DNA of 6,384 nt. It comes from Nitrososphaerales archaeon TH5895 (lineage in GTDB: Archaea > Thermoproteota > Nitrososphaeria > Nitrososphaerales > Nitrososphaeraceae). The DNA is taken from the NCBI GenBank assembly GCA_014523695.1, contig JAATVS010000044.1:1-6384 (forward strand). Reading direction: 5' to 3'. The translations under genes were made by a program, and so were the position numbers. How positions within the stretch are numbered: position 1 is the first letter of the stretch; each line of letters starts with the position of its first letter. Of the stretch, positions 1-4,950 are shown one piece after another. The notes under the pieces are model-generated. The model searched no databases. It saw nothing but the letters and a program-made list of their open reading frames with translations, and was not told where the DNA came from.

Positions 1-507
1 ATAGGTTGGTTCCTAAATAGCGGTGCCCAATCATATCTATCAGAGCATGAGCTCATGAGGATTTTGTCAACTATTCCCTTAGGCGCAATAATGAATACTA
101 GAATAATCACTGTAGGAGAGAATTTAACAATAGATAGTCTAATTAAAGATTATTTTAATTTGTATTCAAAGGACTCATTCCCTGTTCTAAGCAGCGAACC
201 TGATGCCAATAGGTTGTTAGGAATGGTCACTTTTAAAGATGCATCGAACTTACCAGATAGTGAAAGATCTCTGACAAAAACAAATAAGATAATGATTCCA
301 AAGGCGGATTTAATTATAATGAGTGAAAACAGGAAAGCTAACGAAGCTCTACTCCAGATTTCGAGAAAGCGTATGGGAAAGGTCTTTATATGCAATGACG
401 ATGGAAAATTAATTGGTGTGGTAAGCAAAACAGATATCATGAATGCAGCAAGCGAGAAAAGTGAATATGAAAAAGCCGCTAGAAATTTACATAAAGAAAC
501 AGGTTAA
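1..507 (+). CDS. C-terminal part of a site-2-protease-like membrane protein with two CBS domains (5' partial)
   Basis: The frame is open from base 1 (IGWFLNSGAQSYLSEHELMR...), so the ATG at 55 is an internal Met and the gene enters from the left edge. The first residues, IGWFLNSGAQ, look like the end of the last membrane segment of M50/site-2 proteases, which in many archaea carry a C-terminal CBS pair. CBS 1 runs roughly from IMNTRIITV to LLGMVTFKDA. CBS 2 runs from KIMIPKADL to KLIGVVSKTDIMNAA. Both show the usual ends: 'M...ii.v' at the start and 'G(V/M)V(T/S)..D' at the end. CBS pairs bind adenine nucleotides and would here tune a membrane protease or transporter. The catalytic HExxH and DG motifs lie outside the window, so the protease identity is inferred. 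A chloride-channel or other CBS-tailed membrane protein is the alternative. Stop TAA is at 505-507. Confidence 0.75.
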   Translation: MGWFLNSGAQSYLSEHELMRILSTIPLGAIMNTRIITVGENLTIDSLIKDYFNLYSKDSFPVLSSEPDANRLLGMVTFKDASNLPDSERSLTKTNKIMIPKADLIIMSENRKANEALLQISRKRMGKVFICNDDGKLIGVVSKTDIMNAASEKSEYEKAARNLHKETG

Positions 508-680
508 AACGTTCTCTCCTTGGATTATAAGCGGGCTATGAGCATATTAGCGGTTAAGTCGTACTCGCCTAGGTTTCTAATCTAAATTAGCATGTTAGCT
601 TCCAGTTATTATAAAACCTATTTGCAGTAACACCATGCAGTAGATCAGGAAAATAGCAAACACGTCAATATTACAGGCAA
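508..680. other. Intergenic stretch before the insertion sequence
   Basis: No convincing gene, tRNA or rRNA is visible here. An ATTATAAAAC stretch near 607-616 resembles a TATA box, but the ATG that follows at about 634 is closed by a stop after two codons. The stretch is probably the 3' flank of the CBS gene plus the original upstream region of the small Cys-rich gene, from which it is now separated by the insertion. Confidence 0.5.
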
Positions 681-689
681 CTGTAATTA
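681..689. repeat. Left copy of the IS target-site duplication
   Basis: CTGTAATTA directly precedes the left terminal repeat and differs at one base from CTGTGATTA after the right end. The usable duplication may be 7 to 9 bases, depending on where the IS end is set. Confidence 0.6.
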
Positions 690-728
690 GCAGTACTTCT
701 CAAAAGTCACATTAGAGAAGGGTGTAAC
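690..728 (+). repeat. Left terminal inverted repeat of the IS
   Basis: Two conserved blocks, GCAGTACTTCT (690-700) and GTGTAAC (722-728), pair with the right end at identical spacing. The bases between them are diverged (about 8 of 21 match). The repeat lies downstream of the transposase stop at 818. Confidence 0.7.
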
Positions 729-817
729 GCCATCACGTTAAAAATGAAACTGTTGGTAGATCTGCATCTTATTAAGGAAGATGTTATTAAAGAAGAGATA
801 CCTTTACAAGGCCCTGT

Positions 818-1452
818 TCATTTAACAACCTTTTGCTTTATCATAAGATCCCTGTTATGCTTATCTACAAATAAAACCAACCAATTCATTCTGTGTCCTA
901 GTTTGCAATTAATTCTCATACAAGGGAAATAATATCAAAACATTCAGTTCTATCCTTTAAGTACTGGATCGTTCTTTCTATGAAGCTTTTTTCAAGTGAG
1001 GAATGTTTGTGATGTTCCACGTTAAGGAATCTGCATGCTTGTGGATACCATGTTCCACCATCCGTTGAAATGTTGTGCTTTCCATATTTTCTAATCAATG
1101 ACTGTATAAACTGTTTAGCAACTAGCATGCTTCTCTCTATAGAAATACGTATACCCCGAATCGTCTTATACCTTGGCTCGATAGCAACCCATAACCACAC
1201 ATAGTCACTACCTACTTTAATCAACGTCTCATCAAATATGAACTCAGATATTGTCATTCTAATTTGTAATATCCTTTGTGGCTTGTAGCATTGGATCCAA
1301 TTCCAAATAGAAACATGATTTCTTCTGATAAGTACATTAGATAATCTTTCCGACGTTTTCCTAAGTGACAGTGTATTTCTGCATTACAGTATAATGCAGT
1401 GCAGTCACATCGAACAGGATTTGTTTGCTGCGTCAATTTGTATTTCTTTCAT
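818..1452 (-). pseudogene. IS6/IS240-like DDE transposase, broken by three frameshifts
   Basis: Joining frames gives a protein of about 211 residues, normal for IS6-type transposases. It starts at ATG 1452 and passes into the KYKLTQQTNPVRCD frame after a shift near 1446. A shift near 1355-1372 leads into LSLRKTSERLSNVLI and NHVSIWNWIQ, the helix-turn-helix region. The catalytic core follows in one frame: FDETLIKVG (first Asp, 1233-1231), STDGGTWYPQACRF (second Asp, 1062-1060) and SFIERTIQYLKDRTECF (probable Glu, 978-976). One base is missing near 932-936. The next frame then gives YYFPCMRINCK and LFVDKHNRDL and stops at TGA 820-818. The predicted role is cut-and-paste or cointegrate transposition. 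The start overlaps the stop of ORF-B as ATGA (1452-1449), which indicates translational coupling. With three shifts it should be inactive. Family placement rests on motif recognition. Confidence 0.85.
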
Positions 1453-1652
1453 TTCTCCTTTCTCCAGATCTTTTCTATATCCTCTGGGTCTATGATATCC
1501 TGTAAACCCTTCTTCATCTCTTCCAATATTTCGTCTTCTGGATATCCTCTAGCTCTTGAAATGTCCCTTAGCTCTACTACACTCTTTACTGCTTTATCAA
1601 GTGACATAACCGCTTCGTTAATCAATCCTTCTACTTCGTCTAGCTCATTCAT
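1449..1652 (-). CDS. IS ORF-B: small acidic helical protein, intact
   Basis: This 67-residue frame (MNELDEVEGLINEA... ending IEKIWRKEK) is uninterrupted although both neighbours are broken. It is rich in Glu, Asp and Lys with heptad-like hydrophobic spacing (VEGLINEAVMSLDKAVKSVV), so it is probably mostly helical. There is no Cys, signal peptide or membrane segment. The start ATG (1652-1650) lies 8 bases before the end of ORF-A. Its stop TGA (1451-1449) overlaps the transposase ATG as ATGA. This context points to a passenger or helper gene of the IS, perhaps an accessory DNA-binding or regulatory factor. I do not recognise a family, and no function is assigned. Confidence 0.6.
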   Translation of the reverse strand: MNELDEVEGLINEAVMSLDKAVKSVVELRDISRARGYPEDEILEEMKKGLQDIIDPEDIEKIWRKEK

Positions 1653-1896
1653 ATCTAGCCATTTCCGCTATGCCCATTCTTCGCAAGTCTATATACACCT
1701 TTAGTAAGGCCTGCAAGCTATTCCTGTGTTTCACACTCCATCATCAGCATCAAGAGGTCAAGCAATGTCTGTTCTTTCGGAAAGTTTCCTCCTTTGAGAA
1801 ATAGTTTGTAAAGTAATCCTCTTTCCGAAAACTACCACCATTTTATCCAGGACTTCATGTGGTCTTCTAGTTTGATCTTGGTTCTTTGTTTTCCAC
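1645..1896 (-). pseudogene. IS ORF-A: small unknown protein, broken by frameshifts
   Basis: No single frame is open, but three frames join into a coherent protein of about 83 residues. The probable start is GTG at 1896-1894 (VENKEPRS). A shift near 1868 leads to TRRPHEVLDKMVVVF. A shift near 1830 leads to SERGLLYKLFLKGG, NFPKEQTLLDLL and MLMMECETQE. A shift near 1720 leads to NSLQALLKVYIDLRRMGIAE and MARYE, with the stop at 1647-1645. The stop overlaps the ORF-B start (ATGAATGA). The amphipathic helices and the final LRRMGIAEMARYE suggest a small helical, possibly nucleic-acid-binding protein, but the family is not recognised. The joining is inferred from continuity of protein-like sequence, and no homologue alignment was available. 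Confidence 0.55.
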
Positions 1897-1919
1897 TCTT
1901 AACTTATCCCTTAAGGCAG

Positions 1920-1958
1920 GTTACACTTACCAACCATGTTGTTTGTCAGAAGTATTGC
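1920..1958 (-). repeat. Right terminal inverted repeat of the IS
   Basis: Read on the minus strand this gives GCAATACTTCT, 21 bases, then GTGTAAC, mirroring the left end. It lies just upstream of the ORF-A start at 1896 and probably overlaps the IS promoter region, although no clear TATA box is visible there. Confidence 0.7.
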
Positions 1959-1960
1959 AC

Positions 1961-1969
1961 CTGTGATTA
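1961..1969. repeat. Right copy of the IS target-site duplication
   Basis: CTGTGATTA follows the right terminal repeat and matches the left copy at 8 of 9 bases. The single mismatch fits an old insertion. Confidence 0.6.
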
Positions 1970-1973
1970 CCCT

Positions 1974-1989
1974 AATAAGGATCCTTATT
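1974..1989. promoter_or_regulatory. Perfect 16-bp palindrome before the Cys-rich gene
   Basis: AATAAGGATCCTTATT is perfectly self-complementary and ends 15 bases before ATG 2005. This is where the TATA box of a leaderless archaeal gene would lie, so a dimeric repressor site is plausible. The sequence AATAAGG may itself be a weak TATA element. Confidence 0.4.
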
Positions 1990-2004
1990 CCACTATCTAT
2001 CTAT

Positions 2005-2214
2005 ATGAATATTGATAATATCAAAAGTCCTGAGCCTCAAAACCATAACCCTCCTTCTAGAGACGCTATTTGTACGTGCAAGACATGTAACCATGAAATT
2101 GCAAGAGATTGCTTAAAATCAAATTGCGGTTGCTGTAAAGAAACAGATCATTCAATGATAATGGACGGAATAGAAGGATTTGTATCAACTTCTAAAAAAT
2201 ACAAATTAGATTAG
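2005..2214 (+). CDS. Small Cys-rich protein, putative metal-binding
   Basis: The 69-residue product from ATG 2005 (MNIDNIKSPEPQNHNPP...) holds Cys and His in the pattern CTCKTCNHEIARDC then NCGCCKETDH, followed by SMIMDGIEGF. Seven Cys and two His suggest one or two zinc or Fe-S sites. Similar small proteins with a Cys cluster followed by DHSM..DGIEGF are, as I recall, common in ammonia-oxidising archaea; their function is unknown. The frame is open up to ATG 1936, which would add a hydrophobic 23-residue N-terminus, but the first eight of those codons lie in the IS end. I therefore prefer 2005. The 1936 start could still be used if the IS supplies a promoter, giving a membrane-anchored form. 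A 16-bp palindrome lies 15 bases upstream. Confidence 0.65.
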   Translation: MNIDNIKSPEPQNHNPPSRDAICTCKTCNHEIARDCLKSNCGCCKETDHSMIMDGIEGFVSTSKKYKLD

Positions 2215-2330
2215 AAATTCCAAGCAGTGAGAGATAAAAATGAGAGCTATGAGCCACTGTTTATGGCTATTCTTGACAATAGACCCACAAGTTAGATCAC
2301 TGTTACCCTGTAACTTTGACACGATTAAAG
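2215..2330. other. Intergenic region with possible weak hairpin
   Basis: There is no gene here. AGCCA (2252-2256) can pair with TGGCT (2264-2268) across a 7-base loop, but no T-tract follows, so a terminator role is doubtful. The right part holds the shared GTTACCC motif, listed separately. Confidence 0.3.
2299..2314 (+). promoter_or_regulatory. Shared motif ACTGTTACCC-nn-TAAC, copy 1
   Basis: The motif contains the dyad GTTAC-cct-GTAAC (2302-2314). It sits 16 bases upstream of the TTTATAT box for the Ig-like protein gene. The same motif, 14 of 16 bases with identical internal spacing, recurs at 3079-3094. It is a candidate binding site for a transcription factor. Confidence 0.5.
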
Positions 2331-2338
2331 TTTATATG
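2329..2338 (+). promoter_or_regulatory. TATA box of the Ig-like protein gene
   Basis: AGTTTATATG with the purine-rich BRE-like TTAAAG before it predicts a transcript start near 2360, about 10 bases before ATG 2370. GGAGAGG (2355-2361) may serve as a Shine-Dalgarno if the transcript starts slightly upstream. Confidence 0.55.
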
Positions 2339-2369
2339 CAATGCTTTTCAATGTGGAGAGGATACTTAT

Positions 2370-3013
2370 ATGAAAAGCGAGGCCTGTGAAAGTAGATCCA
2401 AGTATAGTCTCTTAGTAACAGCATTAATTGTATTGACAACATCTTTCTCATTATTATGGTAATTTCAACGATGATACCGAATCCGATTACTAATCCAGCG
2501 TATGCTGTAGAAGAGTTTGATATTAATATAGATGTAGAAGATAATGACGTGGAATGGGGTGATACTCAACACATGACAGTTACCGTACGTAATGTCGATA
2601 CAAATGACAGGGTTTCAGATGCTGAAGTTAGATTAACTGTTGATCCGCCAGATAGCGATTCAAGCAGTGCTACAGATGAAACAGATAATGACGGAGAAGC
2701 AAGATTTTATGTAAAAGTAGATGATGATGCTGAGACGGGCGACTATGACATTGATATTAGAGTCTCAAAGAATGGATATGATACAAAAACAGTTAGCACA
2801 TCATTTGATGTGATAAGGGGAGACGACGATGATAGAGATAGTGATAGAAATGGCGACGGAAGTAGTGTAACAGTATCAGCAGCAGCAGCGGCAGCAACAT
2901 CTTCCGGTAGTAGTGCTTCGGGTACTGCAGTGGGAACTGGATCTGGTGGTGCCGGTGGTACGTCTAATAGAGGGCCATCGGGTCCCGCTGGAGCGTCAGT
3001 GTCTTCACCATAG
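2370..3013 (+). CDS. Secreted Ig-like-domain protein with Ala/Ser/Gly-rich tail (frameshift in signal peptide)
   Basis: The translation has two pieces. ATG 2370 gives MKSEACESRSK then YSLLVTALIVLTTSFSLL, a charged start and hydrophobic core, and stops at 2460-2462. The frame from ATG 2456 continues MVISTMIPNPITNPAYA then VEEFDINIDVED. One missing base near 2451-2457 would join them into a signal peptide with a likely cut after AYA. The mature part begins with one beta-rich domain of about 105 residues (VEWGDTQHMTVTVRNV to VSTSFDVIRG) resembling bacterial Ig-like or macroglobulin-type modules. An acidic linker follows (GDDDDRDSDRNGDG), then a low-complexity tail with poly-Ala and GPSGPAG. It is probably an exported surface or matrix protein, and no C-terminal anchor is seen. 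If the shift is real and unsuppressed, initiation at 2456 would leave the protein without a usable signal peptide. The fold assignment is moderate and the function unknown. Confidence 0.65.
2878..2897 (+). repeat. CAG-type triplet run coding poly-Ala
   Basis: Near-perfect GCA/GCG triplets encode the SAAAAAAAT stretch in the tail of the Ig-like protein. Such runs vary in length by slippage. Confidence 0.6.
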
Positions 3014-3031
3014 ATGTGCATAGGTAATTTT

Positions 3032-3050
3032 AGAGTCTTTTACAGACTTT
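3032..3050 (+). terminator. Possible terminator after the Ig-like protein gene
   Basis: AGTCT (3034-3038) pairs with AGACT (3044-3048), extendable by a G-T and an A-T pair, with short T runs in and after the hairpin, 19 bases past the stop. It is weak. Confidence 0.3.
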
Positions 3051-3078
3051 AGCCTATCAATATCGACTGGTTTGCACT

Positions 3079-3094
3079 ACTGTTACCCAATAAC
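3079..3094 (+). promoter_or_regulatory. Shared motif ACTGTTACCC-nn-TAAC, copy 2
   Basis: This copy matches 2299-2314 at 14 of 16 bases and lies 4 bases upstream of TTTATAT (3099-3105). The second arm is TAAC without the leading G, so the dyad is less perfect than in copy 1. Confidence 0.5.
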
Positions 3095-3096
3095 AG

Positions 3097-3106
3097 AATT
3101 TATATC
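3097..3106 (+). promoter_or_regulatory. TATA box upstream of small ORF 3155-3322
   Basis: AATTTATATC predicts a transcript start near 3128. That favours ATG 3155 (about 27-base leader) over TTG 3122 for the small ORF, or alternatively an untranslated RNA. Confidence 0.45.
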
Positions 3107-3154
3107 AGTATCGCATTTTCCTTGTCCCACTTAATTTGGTCAATCTGCAATAAA

Positions 3155-3322
3155 ATGAACCTATGTACGTATCAGACAACTAATCGTAATGGAACTATTG
3201 GAGAGAGAAAAATTGTGCCTCTAAGTGAAGCAGAAGTCAAATCCTTCCTTTTACTGATTAATGTGACGCTAGGATGGATATTTACAACCAGGGGGGAGGA
3301 AACGACAAAGATTCTTCAATAG
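3155..3322 (+). CDS. Doubtful small protein of unknown function
   Basis: From ATG 3155 the frame gives 55 residues (MNLCTYQTTNRNGTIGERK... ending TTKILQ). A TTG at 3122 would add 11 residues but lies before the predicted transcript start. There is one short hydrophobic stretch (SFLLLINVTLGWIF) that could cross a membrane. I recognise no family. Support comes only from the upstream TATA box and the regulatory motif shared with the Ig-like gene. A run of six G at about 3291-3296 could hide an indel. It may not be a gene at all. Confidence 0.3.
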   Translation: MNLCTYQTTNRNGTIGERKIVPLSEAEVKSFLLLINVTLGWIFTTRGEETTKILQ

Positions 3323-3603
3323 AGCAAGTAATACTATAGTAATTAAGACAAAGACGGCAGTTGAATTCTCAGACAGAAAAACAAGATACATCAAAGATGG
3401 AAATATTAATTATTAATTAAAGGATGACTTTTTTTATTATTAAGTCATCTCACTGTAAAATGATACCTCATATTTTCTCCAAAGTATTTTTGGCAAAATA
3501 AGTCACTAATTGACATGAATTCACTTAAAATTAATCTATCTTGTCCTGTCAAAGGTTTTTTAAGCTAACTATGCCTATGCCATGACTCAATTTATGGAAT
3601 CAA
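3323..3603. other. Long AT-rich intergenic region
   Basis: No gene is seen. The region holds a TTAATTATTAATTAA stretch at about 3406-3420 and a perfect 8-bp inverted repeat around a T-tract (3423-3449). The remainder to 3603 is AT-rich sequence without a clear feature. Confidence 0.5.
3423..3449 (+). terminator. Perfect inverted repeat with T-tract in the loop
   Basis: GATGACTT (3423-3430) pairs with AAGTCATC (3442-3449) around an 11-base loop beginning TTTTT. Together with the end of the left arm this makes seven T in a row. Archaeal termination relies mainly on such T-tracts, so it may end the transcript that starts near 3128. It could also be a protein-binding site. Confidence 0.4.
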
Positions 3604-3614
3604 TACTTATAATA
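3604..3614 (+). promoter_or_regulatory. TATA box of the GT4 glycosyltransferase gene
   Basis: TACTTATAATA is centred about 27 bases before ATG 3637, the spacing expected for a leaderless archaeal transcript. No Shine-Dalgarno is visible. Confidence 0.6.
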
Positions 3615-3630
3615 TCTGACTTGATATTAT
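3609..3630. promoter_or_regulatory. Inverted repeat over the GT4 promoter, possible operator
   Basis: ATAATATC (3609-3616) and GATATTAT (3623-3630) form a perfect 8-bp dyad with a 6-base spacer. The dyad overlaps the TATA box and ends 6 bases before the start codon. A repressor bound here would block transcription start. Confidence 0.45.
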
Positions 3631-3636
3631 TATGGT

Positions 3637-4909
3637 ATGTACCCGATTTCAGTTCTGATGGTTTCTACTGAATACCCGCCCATGCCAGGAGGTGTCGGTC
3701 GGTATACTAGAAATTTGACTTTAGCATTAAAAAAATTGGGTATTGATGTATATATCGCATGCAATGAGAGAGGAGAAGGAGATTTTTTCGGTCTTGATGC
3801 ATCAAATAAAGAGAATTCTAGAACTTTACTAAGAATAGTGAACAAAATTAAACCTGACTTGGTACACATACAACTGGAGCATGGTCTATACGGTCTTAAT
3901 TTCGGCTCGATAAAAAAATTTCGTATGCAAACTAACATTGATCAATTCTATGAAAAATGCCAAACTCCAACTATCACAACTTTTCATTCTGCTTATCCTA
4001 TCGAACAGTGGGTAAATTTAGTGCCATCAAATCACTTTACCAAATTTCGTCTGTTAGATCTACCAAATGAACTGTCAAGCCTTGCACTGAAATATGGGAA
4101 CCGTATGCTTACCTATGAATTATTTAGCAGAGCAAATAGAGAAAAGATGCTAAGGAGCGCAGCAACTATAGCCTTTTCTGAGTATATGGCCAAGATGCTG
4201 TCAACCAAAAGTTACAAAGTCAACGTGATTTATCATGGGGCAGAACCTAGTTTAATGAATCAACCGACTAAGGAAGTCGCAAGGTCGAATTACTCTTTGC
4301 CATTGGATAGAAGGATTGCTTTAGCCTTGGGTTTTGCAACCCATACAAAGGGTTGGGACATATTAAAGGAAATGAAGATACCAGACAACTGGACTATTCT
4401 GGTTAACCACTCAAGAAATTATTACAGTAAGGGGAGTGATGTACCAAATTCTTTGCCTTTAAATAACAATAGCGATGGCGGGGATCACGATCACTATCCA
4501 AATAGCCATGGACTATTTGAATTAAACCTCGGCTTCGTCCCTGATGATGCATTATCTCTATTGTTTTATGCATCGGACACAGTGATAATGCCATACAGCG
4601 TGGTGTCAGGTTCAGGGGTTATGTTTGACGCCCTTGCTCATGGCCTTCCATTTGTAGCCAGTGATCTGGGCTTCTGCAAGAAAAGGGTTAGGAATTGCAG
4701 TAAAAAGAAAACCATCTGAATTCTCTGAAGCTCTCAAAATGTTGGAAAGTGACTATCCTCATTACAAGAAAGCAGTTGAACGTTTCAAGAGTAATCTGAA
4801 GTGGGATTCTGTTGCGAAGCAGCATGTCGAGATCTATATGAGAGTATTGACAAAGAGTCACGAATATCAGAGTCTCACTCCAGAGGTCATGAGACGCAAA
4901 ATCCTTTAG
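3637..4909 (+). pseudogene. GT4-family glycosyltransferase, disrupted by a small deletion/frameshift
   Basis: The N-terminal Rossmann domain is clear: VLMVSTEYPPMPGGVGRYTR (GGVGRY at residues 18-23) followed by KIKPDLVHIQLEHG, typical of GT4 acceptor domains. The C-terminal domain starts after IYHGAEPS (about residue 200) and includes MPYSVVSGSGVMFDALAHG and LPFVASDLGF (to residue 346). The frame then turns into CKKRVRN and stops at 4719. The +1 frame resumes with SARKGLGIAVKRKPSEF and runs to a stop at 4907-4909. Relatives usually have about three or four residues such as F-x-E-F between these parts, so about 11 bases may have been lost near 4672-4676, including the expected nucleotide-sugar-binding Glu. 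The total would be about 424 residues. The donor is probably a UDP- or GDP-sugar; the acceptor is unknown. The GpgS-like gene follows 74 bases downstream. Confidence 0.8.
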
Positions 4910-4923
4910 GCTCAACCGGAGAG

Positions 4924-4950
4924 GTTTAGATTGTAAAATCTGATCTAAAC
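4924..4950. promoter_or_regulatory. Inverted repeat between the two glycosyltransferase genes
   Basis: GTTTAGAT (4924-4931) and ATCTAAAC (4943-4950) are perfect arms around 11 bases. An alternative inner pairing, AGATT (4928-4932) with AATCT (4937-4941), overlaps it. The dyad ends at the base before the TATA box of the next gene. It could be an operator, or a hairpin ending the GT4 transcript. Confidence 0.45.

Larger units (their letters stand above)
690..1960 (-). mobile_element. Decayed insertion sequence, about 1.27 kb, with three overlapping genes
   Basis: The left end (690-700, GCAGTACTTCT) matches the complement of the right end (1948-1958, GCAATACTTCT) at 10 of 11 bases. A second block, GTGTAAC at 722-728, matches the complement of 1920-1926 at 7 of 7. 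The gap between blocks is exactly 21 bases on both sides, giving about 25 matches over 39 bases. Just outside lie CTGTAATTA (681-689) and CTGTGATTA (1961-1969), an 8-of-9 match as expected of a target-site duplication. The exact left end is uncertain by about 2 bases, and starting at 688 would make the ends more symmetric. Inside, on the minus strand, are ORF-A, ORF-B and a DDE transposase. The transposase and ORF-A each carry several frameshifts, so this copy should not move on its own. Confidence 0.8.

Noticed and set aside
525..600. Possible tRNA (GCGGGC... stretch)
   Set aside because: There is no T-loop GGTTCGA-type sequence, and no cloverleaf can be formed.
744..932. Plus-strand ORF of 62 residues starting MKLLVDLHLIKED
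   Set aside because: It lies inside the IS, and its second half is antisense to the transposase C-terminus. The LIKEDVIKEEI part comes from an imperfect 15-bp tandem repeat (769-797).
1254..1436. Minus-strand ORF of 60 residues taken as a separate gene
   Set aside because: Its first part is the N-terminal frame of the broken transposase. Its second part is out of frame with NHVSIWNWIQ, so it is not an independent protein.
1399..1704. Plus-strand ORF rich in Ser and Phe
   Set aside because: It is antisense to ORF-B and the transposase start, with composition typical of a shadow frame.
2743..3021. Minus-strand ORF rich in Pro, Ala and Ser
   Set aside because: It is a shadow of the low-complexity tail of the Ig-like protein; long open antisense frames are expected there.
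4661..4909. Separate 82-residue gene after the GT4 frame
   Set aside because: GLGIAV and the following helices are the normal end of the GT4 protein, so it is one broken gene rather than two.
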